A DNA stretch of 64,000 nucleotides from Raineyella sp964528755 (GTDB lineage Bacteria; Actinomycetota; Actinomycetes; Propionibacteriales; Propionibacteriaceae), in NCBI GenBank assembly GCA_964528755.1, contig CAZGWN010000003.1, forward strand, positions 1 to 64,000, read 5' to 3'. A model generated the notes under the pieces. The model saw only the letters and a list, made by a program, of their open reading frames with translations. It searched no databases and was not told where the DNA came from. Position numbers and translations under genes: made by a program. Below are positions 1-8,945 of the stretch, one piece after another (position 1 is the stretch's first letter; every line of letters begins with the position of its first letter).

Positions 1-360
1 CAACGCCAGGAAGGTCGGGTGGAAGATCGAGATCGGGGTCTCCCTGCGGCGTTGCTCCTCGTCCTGGCCGAGCGAGAAGAGCAGCACCAGCAGGCAGATG
101 ATCGCCGACACGAGCAACATCAGGGTGGACAACCGGTCGGCGATGAGGGTGATCCCCAGCGGCGCCGGCCACGCGCCGATCCGCAACACCTGCGGGCCGA
201 AGTGGTCCGCCCGGTACATCAGGATCCCCGCCACGGCCGTCACCGCGGCGAGCACCGCCACCGACACCGCCCGCTGTGCCTGCGGTCGTCGGCCGGTGAT
301 CAGGGTGACCCCGGCGCCGAGCAGCGACAGCAGGACCGGCATCGCGACGAGCCAGGTCAT
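1..360 (-). CDS. mrpD: Mrp-type Na+/H+ antiporter subunit D, N-terminal part (runs off the window)
   Basis: The N-terminal 120 residues of a membrane subunit homologous to complex I proton-pumping subunits; the gene leaves the window at base 1. The visible part starts MTWLVAMPVLLSLLGAG and holds about three hydrophobic helices, including a long one around residues 90-110. MrpD works with MrpA in a multi-subunit cation/proton antiporter in the cell membrane. The ATG overlaps the mrpC stop codon in an ATGA, and the order A(B)-C-D on this strand matches mrp operons. The identity rests mostly on operon position plus the hydrophobic profile, since the conserved antiporter core lies outside the window. 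Confidence 0.85.
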   Translation of the reverse strand, partial: MTWLVAMPVLLSLLGAGVTLITGRRPQAQRAVSVAVLAAVTAVAGILMYRADHFGPQVLRIGAWPAPLGITLIADRLSTLMLLVSAIICLLVLLFSLGQDEEQRRRETPISIFHPTFLAL

Positions 361-812
361 CGGGCGCCCTCCGTCCCGGGCTGGTCGGTGCCGGACTCCT
401 CACCGGGCTCGCCCGTACCGGCAGCCTCGTCGTACGACGCCGAGGCCTCGTCGAACTGGGCGAGCCGACGGATCACGGTGTCCTCCACATCGTCCTGCAC
501 CTCGTCGTGGCCGGTGACCTGGAAGGCCCGGTACGCCATGGTGAGCAGGAACGCCGTGGTGGCGAGGGTGATGACGATCGAGGTCAGCACCATGGCCTGC
601 GGCAGCGGATCGGTGATCGGCCGGGTCACGTCGTCGGTGACGAAGGCCGGCTCACGGGCCGGGCCGGCGACAATCGGATAGAGCAGGTTGACCCCGTTGG
701 AGGCCAGCAGGATGCCAACGAGGATCCGGGTCAGGGACCGCTCCAACAGCAGGTAGATGCCACAGGCGATGAGGAACCCGCTGATCAGGACGAGGGTGAG
801 ATTGGGCGCCAT
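357..812 (-). CDS. mrpC: Mrp-type Na+/H+ antiporter subunit C (NuoK-like)
   Basis: A 151-residue protein with three hydrophobic helices in the first ~100 residues, resembling NuoK of complex I: an N-terminal helix, the GIYLLLERSLTRILVGILLASNGVNLL-type region (residues ~17-45) and a third helix containing PLPQAMVLTSIVITLA. The last ~50 residues are acidic and hydrophilic (E/D/G-rich), longer than in compact MrpC proteins. Its ATG shares one base with the mrpA stop (TGATG) and its stop overlaps the mrpD start, so the operon is tightly coupled. It acts in the membrane as part of the Mrp antiporter, which controls pH and Na+. Confidence 0.9.
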   Translation of the reverse strand: MAPNLTLVLISGFLIACGIYLLLERSLTRILVGILLASNGVNLLYPIVAGPAREPAFVTDDVTRPITDPLPQAMVLTSIVITLATTAFLLTMAYRAFQVTGHDEVQDDVEDTVIRRLAQFDEASASYDEAAGTGEPGEESGTDQPGTEGAR

Positions 813-3805
813 CAGATGTCGCTCTCCTGTGGCTTGGTCAGCGGCCGGCCCGGCAGGCGAATCGCACTGCGCCCGCCGCGGACACCGCCACCGAGAATCG
901 GCTGCGGTGCCCGGTCCTGCTCGGCCTGGACGTCGATGCCGGAGCCGAGACTGCGGGCGATGTCGAGCATCAGGCCGATGACCACCAGGTAGACCCCGAT
1001 ATCGAAGAACACCGAGGTCACGAGGTGGATGTCGCCCAGCAGGGGCAGGTGGAAACCGGCGACATCGAGGCCCGCGAGCCCCGGCAGGTGGATGTCGAGT
1101 TCGTAGGACTGCAGGATCGTCCCGCCGAACGGCAGGGGGCCGACCGCCGCGAGCACGGACACGACCATCCCGCTGCCCAGCACGACGCCCGCGTCCACCG
1201 GTGCCGCCTCGTCCAGCTCGTGGCGCCCACCGGCGAGGTAGCGCACCACCAGGGCCAGCCCGGCGATCAGCCCGCCGGCGAACCCGCCGCCGGGCGCATT
1301 GTGGCCCGCCATCAGGACCTGCACGGAGGTGAGGATCATGATCGGGAACAGCAGCCGGGTGATCACCTCCATCACCAGGGAGCGGCGCAGCGGGGACAGG
1401 GTCAGGCCGCCGCGCAGCCATGGCGGGGCGGCCGGCGTGGCCGCGGCGTCCTGGGCGCGGTGGACGTCGTTCCTGGCCTCCGCCGGGGACCGGCGCCCGT
1501 AGCGGGCACGGATGAAGATGAGCGAGGCGACGCCGGTGGCGGCGACCAGCAACACGGTGATCTCACCGAGGGTGTCCCAGGCCCGGGTGTCGACCAGGGT
1601 GACGTTGACGATGTTGCGCCCGTAGCCGAACTGCCAGGCGGCGTCGCGCAACTGCACCGATATCGGCGTGGCACGGCGGGCCGTGGCCGTCACCAGCACC
1701 GTGCCGACGACGGTGGCGGCGACGAGGACCGCCAGGACGATCCGCCACCACCTCGTCGAGGTCAGCGGCCGGTCGGTGAAGTACTTCGGCAGTTTCCGCA
1801 GCACAAGGACGAACACCACCACCGACACGGTCTCGGTGAGCACCTGGGTGAGCGCCAGGTCGGGCGCACCGTGCAGCAGGAACAACAGCGCCACACCGTA
1901 CCCGGTCACGCCGACGAGGATCACCGCCTTGAGTCGCCCTCGGCTGCTGGCGGCCAGCCACGCCGCCGCGCAGATGAGCACCCCGATCACCGCCTGGGCA
2001 GGGGTGTCCCACAGGCGTACGCCGCCACCGAGCCCCGGCTGGAAGAACACCGCGGTGCCGGCGGACAGCACGAACACGCCGAGGATCGCCCCCAGGTAGA
2101 GCGGCAGGGATCCTGGCTGCACACGGGCGGTCACCTCGACGGCCAACTGGTCCAGCCCCCGCAGGATCCGGTAGTAGACCTCGTTGGCCGACATCACGTA
2201 CGGCATGGTCTCCTGCAGCGCCGTCACCCGCTCCCGGACGACGAAGAGCAGACCGCCGCCGACCCAGCAGATCGCGGACAGCGCCAGCGGGACCGTGAAG
2301 CCGTGCCACAGCGCCAGCCCGTCGGGTTCCTCGCCGACCGCGAGCGTGGCGGCGAAAGGTTCGATGATCGTGGTCCACTGGGGCCCGACGAAGGCAAGCA
2401 GCACACTGCTGAGACCGAGCAGCGTCGGGGCGAAGGCGAAACCGGGCCCGACCTCGTCGACCGGGGTCGGCTTCGGCACCCCGCGCTTGCCGGCGAAGGC
2501 GCCCCACAGGAACCGCAGGGTGTATGCGGCGGTCAGCACCGAGCCGAGGACGAGCATGATCACCAGGGCCCAGGCCGGTCCGGGGAGCATCCCGGTTTGC
2601 CCGCCCGACGGCCCCAGCCAGGCAACCGCCGCCTCGAAGGCGGACTCCTTGGCGACGAAACCCGCCGTCGGCGGTAGCCCGGCCATCGACAGACCCGCCA
2701 TCGTCGCGACCGCGGCGACCAGCGGCATCTGACGCCCGACCCGCGACAGCTCCCGCAGGTCGCGCGTGTGCGCGCAGTGATCGACGATGCCGACGACGAG
2801 GAACAGCGTGGACTTGAACACCGCATGCGCCACCAGCAAGGCCACCCCGGCGAAGGCCGCCGCCCGCGTCCCCGCCCCGAACAGGACGATGAGGAAGCCG
2901 AGTTGGGACACGGTGCCGTAGGCCAGCAGCAGCTTGATGTCGTTCTGCCGGAGCGCGCGGTAGCCGCCCAGCACCATCGTGACGGCGCCAACCGCCAACA
3001 GGACGGGTCGCCAGCCGGGGACGCCGGCCAACCCCGGGGACAGCACCGCGATCAGATAGATGCCGGCCTTGACCATCGCAGCGGAGTGAAGGTACGCGGA
3101 GACCGGTGTCGGCGCGGCCATCGCCCCCGGCAGCCAGAAGTGGAAGGGGACCTGGGCCGACTTCGTCAGGGCGCCGAGGATGACCAACATCGTCGCGGTG
3201 ACGGCGACCGGTCCCGACGGCGGGTCGGCGACGATCGCCGACAACGACGACGTCCCGGTCAGGTCGGCCAGGAGAAGGAACCCGGCCAACATGCCCAGGC
3301 CGCCGAAGGTGGTGACGAGCAGGGCCGTCATCGCCGCGCCCCGGTTGGCGGCGCGCAGCGGATTGTGGCCCACGAGCAGGTAGGAGAAGACGGTGGTCAG
3401 CTCCCAGAAGATGTACAGGCCCAGCAGGTTGTCGGCGCTGACCAGCCCGAGCATCGCGCCGGCGAAGCCGAGCAGCAACCCCGCCACCCGTGCCTGCGGT
3501 GGGTCGGTGGCGAAGTACCACCGGCAGTAGACCATCACCAGTGCGCCGATCACCGTGACGACCAGGCCGAGGATCCACTGGAGCAGGCCGATCCGCAGAT
3601 CGAGGGTCAGCCCGAGCGCGTCGATCCAGGTCCACCGGGCCACGTACGTCCCGCCGGCCAGGATGGTCGGTCCGATGCCGACCAGCCAGGCCGCCGAGGC
3701 GGCCGGGACCAACGCCACCAGCCAGAACACCCGCTGGCCGAGCGGACGGGCCAGGACGGGAGCAAGAATCGCCAGGACGGCATGAGCGATCAGCAGGGCT
3801 GTCAT
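812..3805 (-). CDS. mrpA: Mrp-type Na+/H+ antiporter, fused subunits A and B
   Basis: A 997-residue multi-spanning membrane protein. Residues 1 to about 800 are MrpA, with the proton-pump core motifs FWELTTVFSYLLVG (conserved Glu near residue 134) and KSAQVPFHFWLPGAM (conserved Lys near 215). Residues from about 808 to the end are an MrpB-type domain, beginning near VMEVITRLLFPIMILTS and containing GHNAPGGGFAGGLIAG. The A-B fusion explains why no separate mrpB is present. The ATG overlaps the stop of ndk (ATGA), so translation is probably coupled to ndk upstream. Very clear family assignment; ion specificity (Na+, K+, Li+) cannot be read from the sequence. Confidence 0.95.
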   Translation of the reverse strand: MTALLIAHAVLAILAPVLARPLGQRVFWLVALVPAASAAWLVGIGPTILAGGTYVARWTWIDALGLTLDLRIGLLQWILGLVVTVIGALVMVYCRWYFATDPPQARVAGLLLGFAGAMLGLVSADNLLGLYIFWELTTVFSYLLVGHNPLRAANRGAAMTALLVTTFGGLGMLAGFLLLADLTGTSSLSAIVADPPSGPVAVTATMLVILGALTKSAQVPFHFWLPGAMAAPTPVSAYLHSAAMVKAGIYLIAVLSPGLAGVPGWRPVLLAVGAVTMVLGGYRALRQNDIKLLLAYGTVSQLGFLIVLFGAGTRAAAFAGVALLVAHAVFKSTLFLVVGIVDHCAHTRDLRELSRVGRQMPLVAAVATMAGLSMAGLPPTAGFVAKESAFEAAVAWLGPSGGQTGMLPGPAWALVIMLVLGSVLTAAYTLRFLWGAFAGKRGVPKPTPVDEVGPGFAFAPTLLGLSSVLLAFVGPQWTTIIEPFAATLAVGEEPDGLALWHGFTVPLALSAICWVGGGLLFVVRERVTALQETMPYVMSANEVYYRILRGLDQLAVEVTARVQPGSLPLYLGAILGVFVLSAGTAVFFQPGLGGGVRLWDTPAQAVIGVLICAAAWLAASSRGRLKAVILVGVTGYGVALLFLLHGAPDLALTQVLTETVSVVVFVLVLRKLPKYFTDRPLTSTRWWRIVLAVLVAATVVGTVLVTATARRATPISVQLRDAAWQFGYGRNIVNVTLVDTRAWDTLGEITVLLVAATGVASLIFIRARYGRRSPAEARNDVHRAQDAAATPAAPPWLRGGLTLSPLRRSLVMEVITRLLFPIMILTSVQVLMAGHNAPGGGFAGGLIAGLALVVRYLAGGRHELDEAAPVDAGVVLGSGMVVSVLAAVGPLPFGGTILQSYELDIHLPGLAGLDVAGFHLPLLGDIHLVTSVFFDIGVYLVVIGLMLDIARSLGSGIDVQAEQDRAPQPILGGGVRGGRSAIRLPGRPLTKPQESDI

Positions 3806-4236
3806 CGACCGCCCGGACCGGAGGCAAGCTCGGGGAACCAGAGGGCAATCTCGCGGGCGGCGCTCTCCGGGCCGTCGGAGCCGTGGACGAGATTGCGCTG
3901 GTTGGACAGGGCAAAATCGCCACGGATGCTGCCGGGAGAGGCGCGGCGGCCGTCGGTGGCACCGTTGAGGATCCGGACGACCTCGATCGCCTCGTCGCCC
4001 TCCAGCACGAGCGCGACGAGCGGGCCGGAGGTGATGAAGTCGCGCAATCCCGGATAGAAGGCGCGCTCGAGGTGCTCGGCGTAGTGGGTGTCGGACAGTG
4101 TCGCGTCGATGGTGCGCATCTGCAGGGCGACGACGCGCAACCCCTTCGTCTCGTAGCGGGCCAGGACGGTGCCCACCAGCCCCCGGGCCACGGCGTCCGG
4201 CTTGATCAGGACAAGGGTGCGCTGCACTTCGCTCAT
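3802..4236 (-). CDS. ndk: Nucleoside diphosphate kinase
   Basis: A 144-residue cytosolic enzyme that moves the gamma phosphate of ATP to other (d)NDPs through a phosphohistidine. The N-terminus TLVLIKPDAVARGLVG is the family hallmark, and the catalytic histidine is H118 in NLVHGSDGPESA. Length is typical (136-155 aa). The stop overlaps the mrpA start by 4 bp, an unusual partnership. A TAGGGT box ends 6 nt upstream of the ATG with no ribosome binding site between, which suggests a leaderless mRNA. The region just upstream carries three copies of a 17-bp repeat. Confidence 0.97.
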   Translation of the reverse strand: MSEVQRTLVLIKPDAVARGLVGTVLARYETKGLRVVALQMRTIDATLSDTHYAEHLERAFYPGLRDFITSGPLVALVLEGDEAIEVVRILNGATDGRRASPGSIRGDFALSNQRNLVHGSDGPESAAREIALWFPELASGPGGR

Positions 4237-4242
4237 ACCCTC

Positions 4243-4248
4243 ACCCTA
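4243..4248 (-). promoter_or_regulatory. Candidate -10 box for leaderless ndk-mrp transcript
   Basis: TAGGGT on the minus strand, separated from the ndk ATG by GAGGGT (6 nt), the spacing at which transcription would start on or next to the start codon. The -35 position falls at the GAAGTG that closes the nearest 17-bp repeat copy (18-bp spacer), so the repeats may form or flank the -35 region. Inferred from spacing only. Confidence 0.45.
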
Positions 4249-4266
4249 TCGAACAGGTGTGACAAT

Positions 4267-4317
4267 CACTTCACGGACGAGGGCACTTCACGGACGAGGG
4301 CACTTCACGGACGAGGG
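4267..4317. repeat. Three perfect tandem copies of a 17-bp unit
   Basis: The unit CACTTCACGGACGAGGG occurs at 4267-4283, 4284-4300 and 4301-4317 without mismatches. Read on the minus strand each unit includes CCGTGA, and the copy at 4301-4317 supplies the last codons and the TGA stop (4305-4307) of the DUF4233 gene. The other two copies therefore look like duplications of that gene's 3' end. They sit directly upstream of the ndk promoter. Such a perfect short array is likely to vary in copy number between strains. Confidence 0.95.
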
Positions 4318-4652
4318 CGATCGCTCTCCGCCTCGATCCGGCGGCCCAACACGTACCCGGCGACCCACAGGCCGGTGAAGACCCCGGCGACCACGAACAT
4401 GATCGGGGTCACGAAGCCCAGGGCGAGTCCGGCGACCTGGGCGGCCCAGCCGAGTGGCTGGCCGAAGGGCCGGCGCAGCGTCGCGGCGGCCACCAGCGCC
4501 AACCCGGAGGCGGCCCCGGCCAGCCCCACGGCGACCACGGGCCGGACCCCGTCGACCAGGATCATCACCGCCACGGCCAGCAGGTAGACGATCACCTCGA
4601 ACGAGAGCGTGGCCATCAGGGCCCGCATCATCGGATTGTCACGATCGAGCAT
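4305..4652 (-). CDS. DUF4233 family small membrane protein
   Basis: A 115-residue protein with four hydrophobic helices, for example FEVIVYLLAVAVMILVDGV, PVVAVGLAGAASGLALVAAA and FVTPIMFVVAGVFTGLWVAG. DUF4233 proteins are encoded right after folC in many actinobacteria, which matches here: the ATG lies inside the 3' end of folC (14-bp overlap). An alternative start is the Met-Met pair at residue 8, still inside folC. Its stop codon lies inside the 17-bp tandem repeat. Function unknown; presumably a cytoplasmic membrane protein co-translated with folC. Confidence 0.8.
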   Translation of the reverse strand: MLDRDNPMMRALMATLSFEVIVYLLAVAVMILVDGVRPVVAVGLAGAASGLALVAAATLRRPFGQPLGWAAQVAGLALGFVTPIMFVVAGVFTGLWVAGYVLGRRIEAESDRPRP

Positions 4653-6192
4653 CGCCGTCCTCCTCCGCGGCGGTCGCCGCTCCCCAATCGGTCGTGCCGA
4701 TCTCGATCTGGCTCGTTGCCGGCCCGGCGGATGCGGCAGAGGTGGACTCTCCCGCCGCTTCCTCGCCCGGGACGAGCAAGCCGCGGGCCTCCCCCACCCC
4801 GATCACCGTGCCGGTGACCAGGATGCCGGGTGTCGCCGGCGGCTCCCCCTCGGCCCGGGTGAGATCCGGGTCGGGACCCGATGCCAGCAGGCGGTCCGCG
4901 TCGGCCACGGCGATCTCCAGCGCCTCGGCCATGGTCGGGGCCTCGCGGACCCGGTCGGCGCCGAAGATCTCGCGGGCGATCTCGCCGAGCTCGGACGGCG
5001 CCGCGGCCCGGTCGGTGGAGGCGACAGTGGTGACGACGATGCGGTTCATCACCGGTTCCAGGATCTCCAGCACGCCGTGGATGTCCTTGTCGCGCATGGC
5101 GGCGAAGACCCCGATCAGCGGGTCGAAGGTGAACGCCTCGGTGATCGTCGCCGCCACCGCGCGGGCGCCGTGCGGGTTGTGCGCCGAGTCGAGCACGATC
5201 GTCGGCGACCGGCGGACGACCTCCATCCGCCCGGGCGCGACGACCTGATCGAAGCCGTCCTGGATCACCGGTGGCTCCAGCGGCTTGCCGCCGAGGAGGG
5301 CCTCGACCGCGGCGACCGCCAGCGCCGCGTTGTGGGCCATGTGCTCCCCGTACAGGGGCAGGTGCAGGTCGCGGACCGGGCCGCCGGCCGCCTCGACGGC
5401 GATGACCTGCCCGCCCAGGGCGGGCACCCGGTCCAGCAGTCCGAAATCGCGTCCCTCGGCCGACAGCGGTGATCCGGTCTCTGCGCAGCGGGCCAGGATC
5501 ACCCGCGCCGCCTCCGGATCCTGGCCGGCGCTGACGACGTGGCTGCCCGCCTTGATGATGCCTGCCTTCTCGGTGGCGATCTCGGTCAGGGTGTTGCCCA
5601 GGATGTGCATGTGGTCGTAGCTGATCGGCGCCAGCACCGCCACCGTGGCATCCGCTACCGAGGTGGCGTCCCACAGGCCACCCATGCCGACCTCCACCAC
5701 GGCCACGTCGACCGGAGCATCGGCGAAGACGGCGTACGCCAAGCCGGTGAGCACCTCGAAGAAGGTCATCTCGATTCCGCCGAGCCGGCGTCCGTCGACG
5801 ATCGACACGTACGGGGCGATATCGTCCCACGCGTCATCGAAGCGGTCGGCGCTGATCGGCACCCCGTCGACGCAGATCCGCTCGCGCACGTCGGTCAGGT
5901 GGGGCGATCCGAACCGGCCGGTACGCAGCCCCACCGAGCGCAGCAACGCATCGACCATGATGGCGGTGCTGCCCTTGCCGTTCGTCCCGGTGATCTGGAT
6001 GACCGGCATCGCCCGCTGCGGATCGCCCAGGAGGTCGCACAGCGCTCGGATCCGGTCCAGCGACGGGCCGACCCGGTGTTCGGGCCAGCGCCGCTGGAGG
6101 GTCGCGGAGATCTGCTGATGGCGCCCGGACGCGGGCTCCCGGACATGTGCGGTCGCGCGGGCGTCGGGGGTATCGGAGGATGACTGAGTCAT
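4639..6192 (-). CDS. folC: Bifunctional folylpolyglutamate synthase / dihydrofolate synthase
   Basis: A 517-residue Mur-ligase-like ATPase that adds glutamate to dihydropteroate and to folates in the cytosol. The P-loop GTNGKGST is at residues 69-76; MTFFEVLTGLAY, VEVGMGGLWDATSV and the ATEKAGIIK segment are standard FolC motifs. The C-terminal Rossmann domain includes VLDSAHNPHG. An extra Ala/Glu-rich tail of roughly 40 residues makes it longer than the usual ~430-470. A TAGACT box 9 nt upstream of the ATG suggests a very short leader. It is divergent from valS and overlaps the DUF4233 gene. Confidence 0.95.
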   Translation of the reverse strand: MTQSSSDTPDARATAHVREPASGRHQQISATLQRRWPEHRVGPSLDRIRALCDLLGDPQRAMPVIQITGTNGKGSTAIMVDALLRSVGLRTGRFGSPHLTDVRERICVDGVPISADRFDDAWDDIAPYVSIVDGRRLGGIEMTFFEVLTGLAYAVFADAPVDVAVVEVGMGGLWDATSVADATVAVLAPISYDHMHILGNTLTEIATEKAGIIKAGSHVVSAGQDPEAARVILARCAETGSPLSAEGRDFGLLDRVPALGGQVIAVEAAGGPVRDLHLPLYGEHMAHNAALAVAAVEALLGGKPLEPPVIQDGFDQVVAPGRMEVVRRSPTIVLDSAHNPHGARAVAATITEAFTFDPLIGVFAAMRDKDIHGVLEILEPVMNRIVVTTVASTDRAAAPSELGEIAREIFGADRVREAPTMAEALEIAVADADRLLASGPDPDLTRAEGEPPATPGILVTGTVIGVGEARGLLVPGEEAAGESTSAASAGPATSQIEIGTTDWGAATAAEEDGDARS

Positions 6193-6294
6193 GGCGGCAC
6201 GAGTCTAGGCGGGCCCGCTGCACGGCGCAGTCCAGCGACCCGCCGCAGGCGGTCTCGCGCGCCCGCGCGAGATGCCTCTGTCGGACCGGAAACG

Positions 6295-6300
6295 TAAGAT
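6295..6300 (+). promoter_or_regulatory. Candidate -10 box for leaderless valS-jet transcript
   Basis: TAAGAT followed by seven bases and the ATG of valS, with no purine-rich ribosome binding site between. No good -35 hexamer is visible at 16-18 bp. No T-box leader can fit, as folC starts only 115 bp upstream on the other strand. If correct, this promoter also drives the jet genes. Confidence 0.45.
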
Positions 6301-6307
6301 ACCCCCC

Positions 6308-8944
6308 ATGAACGCACCCCTCCAGACGCATCCGTCCGCTCCCACCGCCCCGACCGGCAGTGCGGTAGCGGCGCGGGTACCGGAGCACCCGGCGCTGGAG
6401 GGCCTGGAGGACGCCTGGGGCAAGCGGTGGGCCGAGCAGGGCACCTACGCCTTCGATCGGCACGCCCCGCGCGAGGCCGTCTTCTCCATCGACACCCCGC
6501 CGCCGACCGTCTCCGGCTCGCTGCACGTGGGGCACGTGTTCTCCTACACCCACACCGACATCATCGCCCGCTACCAGCGGATGCAGGGCAAGGCGGTGTT
6601 CTACCCGATCGGCTGGGACGACAACGGTCTGCCGACCGAGCGCCGCGTGCAGAACTACTACGGCGTGCGCTGCGACCCGTCGGTCTCCTACGACCCGGAC
6701 TTCGAGCCGCCGGCGAAGCCGAACGCGAAGCACCAGGTGCCGATCAGCCGCCGCAACTTCGTGGACCTGTGCCACCGCCTGACCGCGGTCGACGAGCAGG
6801 TCTTCGAGGACCTGTGGCGTCACGTCGGGCTGTCGGTCGACTGGAACCTGCTCTACACCACCATCTCCGATGAGTCCCAGGCCGTGGCCCAGCGCGCCTT
6901 CCTGCACAACCACGCCCGCGGTGAGGCGTACCTGGCGGAAGCGCCGACGATGTGGGACGTGACGTTCCAGACCGCCGTCGCCCAGGCCGAGCTGGAGGCC
7001 CGGGACTACCCGGGCTTCTACCACTCACTGGCCTTCCACCGCACCGACGGCGGTAAGGGGGCCGGCAGCGGGCAGGGGGCCGACGGCGCCGACATCATCA
7101 TCGAGACGACCCGCCCCGAGCTGCTCGCCGCGTGCTGCGCGCTGATCGCCCATCCCGACGACGAGCGCTACCAGGGCCTGTTCGGGACGACCGTGACCAC
7201 CCCGGTGTTCGGGGTGGAGGTGCCGGTGCTGGCGCACCGCGACGCCGAACCGGAGAAGGGGTCGGGCATCGCCATGTGCTGTACGTTCGGTGACCTCACC
7301 GACGTGACCTGGTGGCGCGAGTTGCACCTGCCGACCCGCACGATCCTCGGCCGCGACGGTCGGGTCATCCGCGACACGCCCTCCTGGATCCCGGACCCGG
7401 GGCCGTACCGGCGGATCGCGGGCAAGACGACTTACTCCGCCCGCGAGGAGACGGTCGCCATGCTGCGCGAGTCCGGCGAGCTGATCTCCGAGCCGACGCC
7501 GACGATGCGCAAGGCCAACTTCTACGAGAAGGGCGACAAGCCGCTGGAGATCGTCTCGACCCGCCAGTGGTACATCACCAACGGTGGCCGCGACGACGAC
7601 CTCAAGGAGGCCCTGCTCAAGCGCGGCGAGGAGCTCCAGTGGGTGCCCGATCACATGCGGCACCGCTACGAGGACTGGGTGCGCGGGCTCAACGGCGACT
7701 GGCTGATCTCCCGGCAGCGCTACTTCGGGGTGCCGTTCCCCGTCTGGTACCGGCTCGACGAGCACGGCGAGCCCGACCACGCCCACCCGATCACCGCGGC
7801 GGAGGACGCCCTGCCGGTTGATCCGGCGTCCGTCTGCCCGCCCGGGTTCGACGAGTCACAGCGCGGGGTGCCCGGCGGTTTCGTGGCCGACCCGGACGTG
7901 ATGGACACCTGGGCGACGTCCTCCCTCACCCCGCAGATCGCGTGCGGCTGGTCGCGGGACGAGGATCTGTTCTCCCGGACCTTCCCGATGGACCTGGCGC
8001 CGCAGGCCCACGACATCATCCGTACCTGGCTGTTCTCCCGGGTGGTGCGCTCCCATCTGGAGTTCGGCGAGCTGCCGTGGAAACGCGCGACGATCTCCGG
8101 ATTCGTGGTCGACCCCGACCGCAAGAAGATGTCGAAGTCGAAGGGCAACGTCGTGGTGCCCTCGGAGATCCTCGCCAAGTTCGGCGCCGACGCGGTGCGG
8201 TGGCGGGCCGCGATGGCCCGGCCCGGGATGGACTCCCCCTTCGACGAGAAGCAGATGAAGGTCGGCCGTCGGCTGGCCATGAAGATCCTCAACGCGTCGA
8301 AGTTCGCCCTGGGATACGGCACCTCGGCCGACCCGGCCCGGGTGACCCAGCCCGCCGACCTGGCGATGCTCGCCGGGCTGCGCGGGGTCGTCGACCGTGC
8401 CACGCGGGCGTTCGAGGAGTTCGACTACTCGCTGGCCCTGGAGACAACCGAGCGGTTCTTCTGGCAGTTCTGCGACGACTACCTGGAGCTGGTCAAGGAG
8501 CGGGCGTACGGGGCGCAGGGGCCCGAGGCCGCCGCGTCGGCACAGAACGCGCTGGCGCTCGCGCTCCAGGTGCAGCTTCGGCTGTTCGCGCCGATCATGC
8601 CCTTCGTCACCGAGGAGGTGTGGTCCTGGTGGCAGTCCGGATCGATCCACCGGGCCGCCTGGCCGACGGTCGGCGAGTTCGACCGGGTCGCGGCCGGTGA
8701 TCCGGCGTTGCTCGACGACATCGCCGCCGCCCTCGAGGTGGTGCGGGGGGCCAAGTCCTCGGCCAAGCGCTCGATGAAGACCGAAGTGGCGGCGGTGACC
8801 TTCACCGCACCGGCAGCGACCCTGTCCCGGCTGCGGGCCATCGAGGCGGATCTGAGGGCCGTCGGGCGCATCACCGGCACCGTTGCGTGGGCCGAGGGCG
8901 GGGAGGGTCTGACCGCCGAGGTGGAGCTGGCGCCCGAGGGGTGA
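6308..8944 (+). CDS. valS: Valine--tRNA ligase
   Basis: An 878-residue class Ia aminoacyl-tRNA synthetase. The HIGH motif is HVGH at residues 73-76 in PTVSGSLHVGHVFSYT, and KMSKS is at 607-611. The editing domain (roughly 190-400) and the anticodon-binding domain follow in normal order. The YPIGWDDNGLPTERRVQNYY segment and the short C-terminus, without the long coiled-coil tail of many bacterial ValS, resemble the compact form found in some actinobacteria. I chose ATG 6308 over the in-frame start 36 bp upstream because a -10-like box lies 7 nt before it. The stop is one base from the jetA start, so translation is likely coupled. Confidence 0.95.
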   Translation: MNAPLQTHPSAPTAPTGSAVAARVPEHPALEGLEDAWGKRWAEQGTYAFDRHAPREAVFSIDTPPPTVSGSLHVGHVFSYTHTDIIARYQRMQGKAVFYPIGWDDNGLPTERRVQNYYGVRCDPSVSYDPDFEPPAKPNAKHQVPISRRNFVDLCHRLTAVDEQVFEDLWRHVGLSVDWNLLYTTISDESQAVAQRAFLHNHARGEAYLAEAPTMWDVTFQTAVAQAELEARDYPGFYHSLAFHRTDGGKGAGSGQGADGADIIIETTRPELLAACCALIAHPDDERYQGLFGTTVTTPVFGVEVPVLAHRDAEPEKGSGIAMCCTFGDLTDVTWWRELHLPTRTILGRDGRVIRDTPSWIPDPGPYRRIAGKTTYSAREETVAMLRESGELISEPTPTMRKANFYEKGDKPLEIVSTRQWYITNGGRDDDLKEALLKRGEELQWVPDHMRHRYEDWVRGLNGDWLISRQRYFGVPFPVWYRLDEHGEPDHAHPITAAEDALPVDPASVCPPGFDESQRGVPGGFVADPDVMDTWATSSLTPQIACGWSRDEDLFSRTFPMDLAPQAHDIIRTWLFSRVVRSHLEFGELPWKRATISGFVVDPDRKKMSKSKGNVVVPSEILAKFGADAVRWRAAMARPGMDSPFDEKQMKVGRRLAMKILNASKFALGYGTSADPARVTQPADLAMLAGLRGVVDRATRAFEEFDYSLALETTERFFWQFCDDYLELVKERAYGAQGPEAAASAQNALALALQVQLRLFAPIMPFVTEEVWSWWQSGSIHRAAWPTVGEFDRVAAGDPALLDDIAAALEVVRGAKSSAKRSMKTEVAAVTFTAPAATLSRLRAIEADLRAVGRITGTVAWAEGGEGLTAEVELAPEG

Positions 8945-8945
8945 G

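Noticed and set aside
1025..2677. A 550-residue plus-strand frame opposite mrpA
   Set aside because: Composition (Q, H, D, R-rich) is typical of antisense frames in high-GC DNA, and the other strand is clearly mrpA.
6193..6307. T-box leader or riboswitch before valS
   Set aside because: Only 115 bp separate valS from folC, and no specifier stem, T-box sequence or terminator is visible.
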